A stretch of DNA of 36,594 nucleotides from Aeromonas media. Its GTDB lineage: Bacteria > Pseudomonadota > Gammaproteobacteria > Enterobacterales > Aeromonadaceae. Below are positions 23,701-31,765 of this stretch, one piece after another. The position numbers and the translations under genes are program-made. The notes under the pieces are model-generated. The model ran no database searches. It saw only the letters and a list, made by a program, of their open reading frames with translations, and was not told where the DNA came from. The stretch is taken from NCBI RefSeq assembly GCF_000819985.1, contig NZ_CDBZ01000119.1:36319-72912 (forward strand), in the 5' to 3' direction. The first letter of the stretch is position 1. Every line of letters starts with the position of its first letter.

Positions 23701-24567
23701 CATGTACTGCTCGGGGGCCTTGCGCACGGCGGCTTCAATCTCGCGGTTGGCGCGGGCGGCATCGACCAGGTCGTCACCGCTCGGGTAGTCTTCCAGCGGC
23801 GCCCCTATGTGCAGGGTGTAGCCGTCCTGGGTGCGGATGTTGTAGCAGGGCAGGGTGACGGTGTTCTTGACCCGGGCCAGGGTGGCGGTACCCGTGATGG
23901 TGGCCGCCTGCTCCACCGCGAAGTAGGGCACGAAGACGCTGGCGTGGCTGCCGTAGTCGTGATCCGGCGCGTACCAGAGGGCGTCGCCGTTGCGCAGTGC
24001 CTTGATCATCCCCTTCACGTCCATCCGGTCCACCAGGTACTTGTTGGAGGCGCAGCGACCGTGGTACTGGGCATACTCCAGCACCGGATTGGTGTTGGGG
24101 CGATAGACGCCGACCCCGGGCCGCACCAGGCCGAAGCAGCGGGCATTGAGCTCAAGGGTGAGGAAGTGGCAGGAGAGCAGCAGCATGCCCTGACCCTTCT
24201 CGATGGCGTCGATGACATGCTCTTCCCCCTCCACCTTCATCAGGCGGCGCATCCGCCAATCCGGCCAGAACCAGGCCATGCCCACCTCGAAGATGGCGCA
24301 GCCCACGCTCTCGAAGTTCTGTTTGAGCAGGGTTTCCCGCTGATCCCGGCTGAGCTCGGGCATCGCCAGCTCCAGGTTGCGACGGGCAATCTTGACGCGG
24401 GATTTCAGTACCTTGCGGGCCAGGGTGCCGAGCTGACGACCCAGCCACATCTGGCTGCGCCAGGGCAGCAGCACCAGCAGCCACAGCAGGTACAGGCCGA
24501 ACCAGCTGCCCCAGTAACGGGGATGGAACAGACGGGGTTCGAGGCGGGGAGCATGTTCTTGGGCCAT
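23644..24567 (-). CDS. lpxL: Lipid A lauroyl acyltransferase LpxL (HtrB) type
   Basis: 307 aa; E. coli LpxL has 306. It adds a secondary acyl chain (laurate in E. coli) to Kdo2-lipid IVA at the inner membrane. An N-terminal anchor helix lies at about 19-38. The catalytic HX4E motif is CHFLTLEL, with His134 and Glu139 equivalent to E. coli His132 and Glu137. GVYRPNTNPVLEY, ALWYAPDHDYGSHASVFVP and EQYMWLHRRFKTRP are family signatures. The ATG at 24567 is chosen; a GTG at 24585 has no ribosome site. It could be LpxP instead, as sequence alone does not settle the acyl donor. It is divergent from hldE, another LPS gene. The 3' end is followed by a degenerate tandem copy of itself. Confidence 0.92.
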   Translation of the reverse strand: MAQEHAPRLEPRLFHPRYWGSWFGLYLLWLLVLLPWRSQMWLGRQLGTLARKVLKSRVKIARRNLELAMPELSRDQRETLLKQNFESVGCAIFEVGMAWFWPDWRMRRLMKVEGEEHVIDAIEKGQGMLLLSCHFLTLELNARCFGLVRPGVGVYRPNTNPVLEYAQYHGRCASNKYLVDRMDVKGMIKALRNGDALWYAPDHDYGSHASVFVPYFAVEQAATITGTATLARVKNTVTLPCYNIRTQDGYTLHIGAPLEDYPSGDDLVDAARANREIEAAVRKAPEQYMWLHRRFKTRPSPEDAGYY

Positions 24568-24820
24568 GAAGAGTCTCTTGTTCACAAAGGCAAGGAAGGG
24601 AGCCCAGCCGACACGGGGGTATCGGTGCCCGTGGATAGGCTGTCACTCGCAATCTGGGGATTCTATCCGAAAAACGGGGGCGGGTGCGAATCGCCATCAC
24701 CTGGTCAGAGGGGTCAGGTGGGGAGCGCCATGGCGGGCATGGCAGTGCTTTTTTCACGTCCTGGAAAAGAGTGTGATAAAATCGCCCGCTGAAATTTTCA
24801 GGTTTTGAGAGCCGATACAG

Positions 24821-26248
24821 ATGAAAATCACCCTGCCCGAGTTTGAGAAAGCCCGCGTTCTGGTCGTTGGCGATGTCATGTTGGATCGCTATTGGCATGG
24901 CCCCACCGGCCGGATCTCGCCGGAGGCGCCGGTGCCCGTGGTCAAGGTCGAGCACATCGAGGAGCGCCCGGGTGGCGCCGCCAACGTGGCCCTGAACTCC
25001 GCCGCCCTGGGTGCCCAGGCCGTGTTGCTCGGGCTGACCGGTCAGGATGAGGCCGCCGATGCCCTGGCCGGCCAGATGGCAGGGGTCAAAGTCGCCTGTG
25101 ATTTCGTTCGTCTGACCGACTACCCGACCATCACCAAGCTGCGGGTGCTGTCCCGCAACCAGCAACTGCTGCGCCTCGATTTCGAAGAGGCCTTCCACGA
25201 CGTGGACGCCAGCCTGCTGATGGGTAAGGTGGAGCAGGCGCTGCCAGGGGCCGACGTGATGATCCTCTCCGACTACGGCAAGGGCGCCTTGAACGACGTG
25301 CCTGGCATGATTGCCCGCGCCCGCGCCGCCGGTATCCCGGTGCTGGTGGATCCCAAGGGGACGGAGTTCGAGAAGTATCGCGGCGCCACCCTGCTGACCC
25401 CCAACATGTCCGAATTCGAGGCCGTGGTGGGCAAGGTGAAGAGCGAAGAGGAGCTGGTCGCCAAGGGGCTGGAGCTGGTCAAGCGCTTCGAGCTGGACGC
25501 CCTGCTGGTGACCCGTTCCGAGAATGGCATGACCCTGATCCGCGAAGGGCAGCCGGAGCTGCACCTGCCAGCCCAGGCTCACGAGGTCTATGACGTCACC
25601 GGTGCCGGTGACACCGTCATCTCCACCCTGGCGACATCCCTTGCCGCCGGCATGAGCCTGGACGAGGCCTGCGCCTTGGCCAATACCGCCGCCGGCATCG
25701 TCGTTGGCAAGCTGGGTACCTCCACAGTGAGCCCGGTGGAGCTGGCCAACGCCCTCTACACCGAGCAGGAGACCGGCTTTGGCGTCATGTCCGAGGCCCA
25801 GCTCAAGGTGGCCGTGCAGGCCGCCCGCCTGCGCGGCGAGAAGGTGGTGATGACCAACGGCTGCTTCGACATCCTGCATGCGGGCCACGTCTCCTACCTC
25901 GCCAATGCGGGCAAGCTGGGGGATCGCCTGATCGTTGCGGTCAACACCGATGAGTCCGTGCGTCGTCTCAAGGGGCCGGGCCGTCCGGTCAACCCTACCG
26001 AACGCCGTATGACTGTGCTGGCGGCGCTGGGTGCCGTGGACTGGGTGGTGCCCTTCGCTGAGGACACGCCCCAGCGACTGATCGCCGAAATCCTGCCGGA
26101 CCTGCTGGTCAAGGGGGGCGACTACAAGCCCGAAGAGATCGCCGGCTATGCCGAAGTGACCGCCAACGGCGGCGAGGTGCGGGTGCTGAACTTCGAGGAC
26201 GGCTGCTCCACCAGCGACATCATCAAGACCATTCGCGAGCGCGGCTGA
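24821..26248 (+). CDS. hldE: Bifunctional heptose-7-phosphate kinase / heptose-1-phosphate adenylyltransferase
   Basis: 475 aa; E. coli HldE has 477. It makes ADP-D-glycero-beta-D-manno-heptose for the LPS inner core (with HldD, not in this window). The N-terminal PfkB-type kinase spans about 1-315 with [17 protein letters not shown] and catalytic Asp264 in DVTGAGD. The C-terminal cytidylyltransferase-like domain is about 340-475 with the HxGH motif HAGH at 353-356 and the late [13 protein letters not shown]. Both domains look complete. It is divergent from lpxL across 253 bp and ends at a bidirectional terminator shared with tolC. Confidence 0.97.
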   Translation: MKITLPEFEKARVLVVGDVMLDRYWHGPTGRISPEAPVPVVKVEHIEERPGGAANVALNSAALGAQAVLLGLTGQDEAADALAGQMAGVKVACDFVRLTDYPTITKLRVLSRNQQLLRLDFEEAFHDVDASLLMGKVEQALPGADVMILSDYGKGALNDVPGMIARARAAGIPVLVDPKGTEFEKYRGATLLTPNMSEFEAVVGKVKSEEELVAKGLELVKRFELDALLVTRSENGMTLIREGQPELHLPAQAHEVYDVTGAGDTVISTLATSLAAGMSLDEACALANTAAGIVVGKLGTSTVSPVELANALYTEQETGFGVMSEAQLKVAVQAARLRGEKVVMTNGCFDILHAGHVSYLANAGKLGDRLIVAVNTDESVRRLKGPGRPVNPTERRMTVLAALGAVDWVVPFAEDTPQRLIAEILPDLLVKGGDYKPEEIAGYAEVTANGGEVRVLNFEDGCSTSDIIKTIRERG

Positions 26249-26301
26249 GGCGAACTAACGTGACCATTGTCGGCGCCCTCGGGAGCCGGCAATCAGGCAG
26301 C

Positions 26302-26330
26302 AAAAAGGCGACCCGGGGGTCGCCTTTTTT
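26302..26330. terminator. Bidirectional terminator between hldE and tolC
   Basis: AAAAAGGCGACCC pairs with GGGTCGCCTTTTTT. A-run and T-run on the two sides allow termination of both hldE (plus) and tolC (minus), which converge here. Confidence 0.9.
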
Positions 26331-26347
26331 CATGCCGTGAATCCGGC

Positions 26348-27673
26348 TCAGGACTTCTTGGTGACCTGGGCGGCGGGCATCAGGCCCTGGTTCACGTCTT
26401 CCAGATCCTTCTGCTCCAGTATGCCGGCGGCCTGCTTGAGGGAGAGGATGCTGAGGATGTAGTTGTAGCGGGCCTCGGAGAGCTTCTGCTTGGCCTGGTA
26501 CAGCTTGCGGGTGGCGTCCAGCACGTCGACTATGGTGCGGGTACCCACTTCATAACCGGCTTCGGTTGCCTTGAGGGCGCTGTCGGCGGAGATGACGGAC
26601 TGGCCGTAGGCACGCACCGAGCCGATGCTGGCGTTCACGTTGTTATAAGAAGAACGCACCGTGCTCTGCACCGAACGGAAGCTGCGCTCCAGCTGCTCGC
26701 TGGCGGCCACGTAGTTGAACTGGGCCTGCTTGACCTGGGAGGTGGTAGCACCCCCGGTGTAGAGCGGCAGGTTGAAGTTCAGGCCGATATTGCCCTGATT
26801 GCTGTTGCTCTCGGGGTTGCGGATCTCGTCCTTGTAGTCGTTGTAACCGGCGGAGAGGCCGGCGCCCAGATCCAGGGTCGGCTCGTGACCCGTCTTGGCC
26901 AGGTCGATCTGCTCCTTGGCGATGTCCTTGCCGATGCGGGCGTTGTGCAGCTCAAGGTTCTTGTCCAGTGCCAGCTCCAACCACTTGTCAGAGTTGAACG
27001 GCGTCTTCTGCGGGGCGAAACGCTCGGTGTTGAGCACGTCCAGTTGGCGATGATCGATGCCGGTCAGCTCGCGCAGGCTCTCATAGCTGTTGTCCAGGGT
27101 GTTCTCGGCATTGATCTCGTCTGCCAGCGCCTGATCGCGCTCGGCCTCGGCCTCATGCACGTCGGTGATGGCGGTCAGGCCCACTTCGAAGCGCTGCTGA
27201 GTCTGTTCCAGTTGACGCTCAACCGCGACCTTGTTGGCGCGAACAAATTCCAGGGTGTCCATCGCCTTGAGCACATTGAAGTAGGCCTGGGCGGTACGCA
27301 GCATCAGATTCTGGTACTCGAGGTTGTAGCTCACGTCGGACTGGGTGGCACTCTTCTCGGTCAAGTCCAGGTTGACCCAGTTGCTGCGACGGTAGATGGA
27401 CTGATCCAGTGTCACTGAGCCGGTGGCGCCGCTGTTGGTCTGGGTATCGTCCTTGTTCTGCAGATAGTTCAGGCCGGCACCCAGATTGATCTGTGGCAAC
27501 AGGGCTGCGCGGGATTCGTTGATCTTCTCGAAAGCCTGGTCTCGCTTGGCCTTGGATTCCAGCAGTTGGGTATCCTTGACTTGGGCTTGTTGGTAGATTT
27601 CGAGCAGGTTTTCGGCATGAGCGGCACTGCTCACACCCAGCATCACCATGACTGACAAGAGTGTTCTTTTCAT
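26348..27673 (-). CDS. tolC: Outer-membrane efflux channel TolC
   Basis: 441 aa; E. coli TolC is near 495, the difference being a shorter C-terminal tail, as in many other bacteria. It is the outer-membrane tunnel for RND, MFS and ABC efflux and type I secretion. The signal peptide runs to about residue 20 (SSAAHA, then ENLLEIYQQAQ). Two OEP repeats (about 25-215 and 230-430) each give long coiled helices, such as AYFNVLKAMDTLEFV and SYNNVNASIGSVRAYGQSV. The inner-repeat signature GYEVGTRTIVDVLDATRKLYQAK is clear. The Shine-Dalgarno sequence (AAGG) is about 13 nt from the ATG, which is long. It is divergent from nudF, as in E. coli. Confidence 0.96.
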   Translation of the reverse strand: MKRTLLSVMVMLGVSSAAHAENLLEIYQQAQVKDTQLLESKAKRDQAFEKINESRAALLPQINLGAGLNYLQNKDDTQTNSGATGSVTLDQSIYRRSNWVNLDLTEKSATQSDVSYNLEYQNLMLRTAQAYFNVLKAMDTLEFVRANKVAVERQLEQTQQRFEVGLTAITDVHEAEAERDQALADEINAENTLDNSYESLRELTGIDHRQLDVLNTERFAPQKTPFNSDKWLELALDKNLELHNARIGKDIAKEQIDLAKTGHEPTLDLGAGLSAGYNDYKDEIRNPESNSNQGNIGLNFNLPLYTGGATTSQVKQAQFNYVAASEQLERSFRSVQSTVRSSYNNVNASIGSVRAYGQSVISADSALKATEAGYEVGTRTIVDVLDATRKLYQAKQKLSEARYNYILSILSLKQAAGILEQKDLEDVNQGLMPAAQVTKKS

Positions 27674-27906
27674 ATGATAGTTTTAACCTTATATATCAAC
27701 CCAAAGCTGTCCGCTGGATGAGGGGGGATTGTCATCGACCAAGCTTGATTTCAGCTTAACCACTCTACTATAAGCAGATTTCATTGCGAACTGTCTCTTT
27801 TCCAGCGACAGAAACGTCAAGAGTCAGGGCGAGTTTTCTCGGCAACGCGCCTAGCCAAATGTCCTGTGGCTGCTAAAATCCATCCCTCATCGTCGGCGAG
27901 AGCGAG

Positions 27907-27924
27907 TGAATGAATGTTCATTCA
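27907..27924. promoter_or_regulatory. Perfect inverted repeat in the tolC-nudF region (operator candidate)
   Basis: TGAATGAA-TG-TTCATTCA, an 8-bp perfect dyad with 2-nt centre. It overlaps the -35 position of the proposed nudF promoter. The form resembles TetR-family operators. No TetR gene is in the window. Confidence 0.5.
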
Positions 27925-27934
27925 TGCCCCCGAA

Positions 27935-27940
27935 TATTAT
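27935..27940 (+). promoter_or_regulatory. Candidate -10 element of nudF
   Basis: TATTAT is a 5/6 match, 39 bp before the start codon. It has no strong -35; the dyad at 27907-27924 occupies that position. Confidence 0.35.
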
Positions 27941-27978
27941 GGTCAAACCAAGCCAAGTCAAGCTGGTAGGAGTCTCGT

Positions 27979-28620
27979 ATGTCACAGCAAGCCTTGCCTC
28001 AAACCAGTCATTATTCCGGTGATGATGTGAAAATCATCGATAAATCATCGGGATACAACGGCTTTTTCAAAGTGAACGTCTATCGACTGCAACACAGGTT
28101 ATTTGCCGGCGGCTGGAATGAGCCCATCGTTCGCGAGCTGTTCGAGCGAGGCCATGCGGCCGCGTTGCTGCCTTATGATCCCGTGCGCGACCAGATAGTG
28201 CTGGTGGAGCAGTTCCGCATCGGTGCCATCGAGACCAGCCCGACTCCCTGGTTGCTGGAACTGGTGGCCGGCATCATAGATGAAGGGGAGACCGCCGAGG
28301 CTGTGGTGCGCCGCGAGGCGGTAGAAGAGGCGGGCATCGAGGTGGGTCGCTGTGAGCATGCCATCAGCTACCTGGTGAGTCCGGGTGGCAGCACAGAGCG
28401 GATCGAGGTCTATGTGGGGGAGGTGGATGCCAGCCAGGCGGCGGGGATCCACGGTCTGGCGGAAGAGGGTGAAGACATCCGGGTCCATGTGGTGAGCCGC
28501 GAGCAGGCTTACGCCTGGCTCAAAGAGGGCCGCATCGACAATGCCGCCTCCGTCATCGCCCTGCAATGGCTGGCCCTCAATCATGGCGAGCTGCAGGCCC
28601 GCTGGCTGGCGGGGCGCTAA
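27979..28620 (+). CDS. nudF: ADP-ribose pyrophosphatase NudF
   Basis: 213 aa; E. coli NudF has 209. It hydrolyses ADP-ribose to AMP and ribose-5-phosphate. The NUDIX box is GIIDEGETAEAVVRREAVEE (residues about 95-114) followed by AGI, with all metal-ligand glutamates. VLVEQFRIGA and SPGGSTERIEVYVGEV are ADP-ribose pyrophosphatase features. AGGAG lies about 7 nt before the ATG. It leads the nudF-yqiB-cpdA-yqiA run found beside tolC in E. coli. Confidence 0.95.
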   Translation: MSQQALPQTSHYSGDDVKIIDKSSGYNGFFKVNVYRLQHRLFAGGWNEPIVRELFERGHAAALLPYDPVRDQIVLVEQFRIGAIETSPTPWLLELVAGIIDEGETAEAVVRREAVEEAGIEVGRCEHAISYLVSPGGSTERIEVYVGEVDASQAAGIHGLAEEGEDIRVHVVSREQAYAWLKEGRIDNAASVIALQWLALNHGELQARWLAGR

Positions 28621-28671
28621 GGTGTTGTTCGTTCAATATTGCCTGCGGGTTGTGACTGATGGAGCTGCGAT

Positions 28672-29118
28672 ATGCCATTAGTCCAGAGCCCGATGAAGCG
28701 CTATGTGCCTGATTTGATGTCCTTGCAGCGTACCTGCGAGGTCAATTACATGGCCCTGATGAAGCTGTTGCCTCCCGGTGGTTCCGTGGGGGCCGAACGC
28801 CGTTATCAGGTAGGCAACGGCCTGCAGTTCCAGCTCACCGTCACCGAGGAGAGCCGCTTTACCAGTCAGGTGATCCTGGCCCAGCACAATCCCGAGTTGC
28901 CGAGCTACTTGCAGGCTCGTATCGAGATTCGTTTGTATCACGACGTGCGGATGGCGGAAGTGTGTGCGGCGCAACAGATTTCAATGTTGCAACCACGTTA
29001 TGATTATCCCAATAAAAAAATGCATCACAGGGATGAAAAAGAGCAGGTAAATCTATTCCTGGCCGATTGGCTAAGATTTTGTCTCAAACATGGCACCAGC
29101 CTGATCAACATCCTCTAG
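28672..29118 (+). CDS. yqiB: YqiB family (DUF1249) protein
   Basis: 148 aa, cytoplasmic, function unknown. DUF1249 signatures: YVPDLMSLQRTCEVNYMALMKLLP near the start and RIEIRLYHDVRMAEV, then NKKMHHRDEKEQVNLFLADWL at the end. GGAG lies 7 nt upstream. It is 51 bp after nudF and 22 bp before cpdA, the same place as yqiB in E. coli. Confidence 0.9.
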   Translation: MPLVQSPMKRYVPDLMSLQRTCEVNYMALMKLLPPGGSVGAERRYQVGNGLQFQLTVTEESRFTSQVILAQHNPELPSYLQARIEIRLYHDVRMAEVCAAQQISMLQPRYDYPNKKMHHRDEKEQVNLFLADWLRFCLKHGTSLINIL

Positions 29119-29140
29119 TCGAACCCAATAAAAAAGAAGC

Positions 29141-29965
29141 GTGATTTTGGAAACAGAGCTACCTCAGGCGCCGGACGGCAGTGTGCGCCTGTTACAGATT
29201 ACCGATACTCATCTCTTCGCCAGTGCCGAGGGACGACTGCTGGCCGTGCGAACCGCAGAGAGCCTGGCTGCCGTGCTGGAGCAGGTGCAGGCCAACGCGC
29301 ATCCGTTCGATCTGATCCTCGCCACCGGGGATCTCTCCCAGGATCACAGCCCGGAGTCTTATCAGCGGTTTGCTTCCATGATGGCGCCGCTGGCTCGCCC
29401 CATCTACTGGTTGCCCGGCAACCACGACGACGGCCCCCTGATGACAGAGTACCTCCACGCCGCCGGGATCAGCGAAGCCAAGCAACTGGTGGGGGACCAC
29501 TGGCAGGTGATCCTGCTCGATACCCAGGTGCGCGGCAAACCCCATGGTGTGCTCGGCGATCACCAGCTGGCGGCCCTGGATCAGGCGCTGCGCCAGCATC
29601 CCGAACGTCACGCCCTCATCGCCCTGCACCATCAGGCGGTGCCGGTGGGCTGTGCCTGGCTGGATCAGCACAATCTCAAGAATGCCGACGATCTCTTCGC
29701 CGTGCTGGCCCGCCACCCCCAGCAGAAAACCATTTTGTTCGGCCATGTGCATCAGGAGTTTGACGAGGTGCACCAGGGGGTGAGGCTGATCGCCAGCCCC
29801 TCCACCTGTATCCAGTTCAAGCCGCTGTCCGATGGTTTCGCCCTGGACGAGTCCGGTCCGGGCTGGCGCTACCTCACCCTGCATCCTGATGGTCGCATTG
29901 CCAGCCAGGTGTGGCGTCTGCCGGTGGGACAGTTCGTGCCCGACCCCGATGCCACCGGGTATTGA
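29141..29965 (+). CDS. cpdA: 3',5'-cyclic AMP phosphodiesterase CpdA
   Basis: 274 aa; E. coli CpdA has 275. It degrades cAMP in the cytoplasm, lowering CRP activity. Calcineurin-like metal ligands are all visible: TDTHLF, ATGDLSQDH, LPGNHDDG, ALHHQAVPVG and LFGHVHQE. The start is a GTG at 29141 with a weak AAGAAG; no other in-frame start precedes the first motif sensibly. It links to the CRP-like sites at nupC and mtlA in this window. The next gene, yqiA, begins 13 bp later. Confidence 0.95.
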   Translation: MILETELPQAPDGSVRLLQITDTHLFASAEGRLLAVRTAESLAAVLEQVQANAHPFDLILATGDLSQDHSPESYQRFASMMAPLARPIYWLPGNHDDGPLMTEYLHAAGISEAKQLVGDHWQVILLDTQVRGKPHGVLGDHQLAALDQALRQHPERHALIALHHQAVPVGCAWLDQHNLKNADDLFAVLARHPQQKTILFGHVHQEFDEVHQGVRLIASPSTCIQFKPLSDGFALDESGPGWRYLTLHPDGRIASQVWRLPVGQFVPDPDATGY

Positions 29966-29978
29966 GGAGTCCGTCACC

Positions 29979-30566
29979 ATGACCCCGGTTCTCCTTTATC
30001 TGCATGGTTTCAATTCCTCGCCGGGCTCCGCCAAGGCGCAGCAGATGGCTGCCTGGGTCGCCGAACACAGGCCCGACATCGAGGTGCTCATCCCGGCCCA
30101 GCCCAATACGCCGGCGGCGGCCTGGGAAGCCATAGAGCGTGCCATTGCCGAGGCCAGGGCTCGCCATGATGGCCAGCTCAGGCTCGGTGCCGTGGGCAGC
30201 TCCCTCGGTGGCTTCATGGCAACGAGAGTCAGTGAGTTGTATGGCTGCCGCGCGGCCCTGATCAACCCGGCGGTGCGCCCCCATGAACTGCTCTGCGACT
30301 ACCTCGGCCCCCAGGTCAATCCCTACACCGACGAACGCTATGAGTTGCTGCCAACCCACATGGACGAGCTGCGGGCGCTGGCGGTGCCGGTAACCGCCCC
30401 CGAACGGCTCTGGATCCTGCAACAGCAGGAAGATGAGGTGCTCGACTATCGCAAGGCATTGAGGGAATACGAGTTTGCCCGCCTGTCGCTGGAGTGCGGT
30501 GGCAACCACGCCTTCGTTGGCTTCGAACGCTATCCGGCTCAGATCATTCACTTCCTCGGGCTTTAG
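29979..30566 (+). CDS. yqiA: Esterase YqiA (alpha/beta hydrolase)
   Basis: 195 aa; E. coli YqiA has 193. It is an esterase active on short acyl-CoA or p-nitrophenyl esters in vitro. The oxyanion region is LYLHGFNSSPGSAKAQ; the nucleophile elbow is GSSLGGF (GxSxG type); the catalytic His lies in GGNHAFVGFE. GAGGAG lies 9 nt before the ATG at 29979; the open frame from 29832 runs into cpdA and is not translated from there. It is fourth in the nudF-yqiB-cpdA-yqiA run. Confidence 0.92.
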   Translation: MTPVLLYLHGFNSSPGSAKAQQMAAWVAEHRPDIEVLIPAQPNTPAAAWEAIERAIAEARARHDGQLRLGAVGSSLGGFMATRVSELYGCRAALINPAVRPHELLCDYLGPQVNPYTDERYELLPTHMDELRALAVPVTAPERLWILQQQEDEVLDYRKALREYEFARLSLECGGNHAFVGFERYPAQIIHFLGL

Positions 30567-30568
30567 CC

Positions 30569-31192
30569 GTGCAACCGCCGTTGGCCACCTTTCTGGAACA
30601 GGTGCTGGCCACGGCCCAGGCCGGACTCACCTACTCCAACGATCCATTCGATATCGCCCGCTTCGAGGCGCTGAGAGCGGCCACTACCGCCCTCATTGTC
30701 AGCCAGAGCGAGCTGGCGCCCGAGGCCATCGCCCAGTGGATTGCCCTGGATAGTGGCTACCCCACACCCAAACTGGATGTGCGGGCGTTGATCCTGGATG
30801 ACGCGGGCCGGCTGCTGCTGGTGCAGGAGTGCAGCGACGGGCTCTGGACCCTGCCGGGGGGCTGGTGCGACATCGGCGACTCGCCGGCGGGCGCCGTGGT
30901 GCGCGAGGTGAGCGAAGAGACCGGCCTCGAATGCCGGGCCGTGCAACTGCTGGCCCTGTTCGACAAGCTCAAGCACCCTCATCCGCCGCAACTGCCCCAT
31001 GCCCACAAGGCCTTCTTCCTGTGCGAGGTGACGGGCGGATCGCTGCTCACCGAGACTGACGAGACCCAAGGTGCGGCTTATTTCCCCATCGATGCCCTGC
31101 CCGAGCTCTCCCGCCACCGGGTTGTGGAGTCCCAGCTGCGCAGCCTGCACGACCATGTGCAGCAGGGGCGGCGCCACACCCTGTTTGACTGA
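30569..31192 (+). CDS. NUDIX hydrolase with NUDIX N-terminal domain (YjhB-like)
   Basis: 207 aa. N-terminal helical domain (about 5-65, LATFLEQVLATAQAGLTYS, YDIARFEALRA-type) followed by a NUDIX fold with GGWCDIGDSPAGAVVREVSE then ETGL. The first acidic position of the box is Asp, not the usual Glu (GX5D), a modest departure; the REVSEE core is intact. Substrate unknown. The GTG at 30569, 2 nt after the yqiA stop, matches the family's usual length. An ATG at 30494 would overlap yqiA by 73 bp. The gene has no counterpart at this place in E. coli, where parE follows yqiA. Confidence 0.82.
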   Translation: MQPPLATFLEQVLATAQAGLTYSNDPFDIARFEALRAATTALIVSQSELAPEAIAQWIALDSGYPTPKLDVRALILDDAGRLLLVQECSDGLWTLPGGWCDIGDSPAGAVVREVSEETGLECRAVQLLALFDKLKHPHPPQLPHAHKAFFLCEVTGGSLLTETDETQGAAYFPIDALPELSRHRVVESQLRSLHDHVQQGRRHTLFD

Positions 31193-31230
31193 CACACCCG
31201 GGACGCTGAGCCCGGTGGCAAGGAGGCCAT

Positions 31231-31626
31231 ATGATCAAGCGCATCGGCAACACCCTCATCCAGGGGAAACACAGGGCCAGCTGTCATTGCGGCGCCGTGG
31301 TGCTGGAGCTCAGCCTGCCACATGGGGTGGTGGATCCCCGCCGCTGTGACTGCTCGCTCTGTCGGCGGCGGGGGGCCATCGTCGCCTCGGTGCCGCTCTC
31401 GGGCATCCGCATCCTGCAGGGAGAGGCCGAGCTTCGCTGTTACCAGTTCAACACCCATACCGCCAGGCACTACTTCTGCGGCGTCTGCGGCATCTACACC
31501 CACCATCAGCGCCGCTCCAATCCGGCCGAGTATGGTTACAACCTCGCCTGCCTGGAGGGGGTCAATCCGTTCGCGCTCGGCGAGGTGCCGGTGCTAGACG
31601 GGGTCAATCATCCCGCCGATCGTTAA
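31231..31626 (+). CDS. GFA-family (glutathione-dependent formaldehyde-activating) zinc protein
   Basis: 131 aa. Zn-binding cysteines in HASCHCGAV-like ASCHCGAVVLE, CDCSLCRRRGA and FCGVCGIYTHH define the GFA/DUF636 family. Some members speed S-hydroxymethylglutathione formation; most are unstudied, so the activity is uncertain. AAGGAGG lies 5 nt before the ATG, a very strong site. It follows the NUDIX gene by 38 bp and precedes parE by 139 bp. Like the NUDIX gene it is inserted relative to the E. coli gene order. Confidence 0.9.
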   Translation: MIKRIGNTLIQGKHRASCHCGAVVLELSLPHGVVDPRRCDCSLCRRRGAIVASVPLSGIRILQGEAELRCYQFNTHTARHYFCGVCGIYTHHQRRSNPAEYGYNLACLEGVNPFALGEVPVLDGVNHPADR

Positions 31627-31765
31627 AGCAACGCCGGCCCCGGCCCGGCCCTTTCCCGAAAAATGGCAGGGTACCTGTCCAGATCAAGCTTTCTGTGCTG
31701 GGAGTTTGTTCTGCCTCCGCCGAGCAGTTAAGATTCCCTCCAAACGTCAATTCGCAAGGCCCTCC

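Noticed and set aside
27790-27797. -35 element for a tolC promoter paired with TATAGT (27767-27772, minus strand)
   Set aside because: The best match (GAGACA) needs a 19-bp spacer, too weak to list as a promoter.
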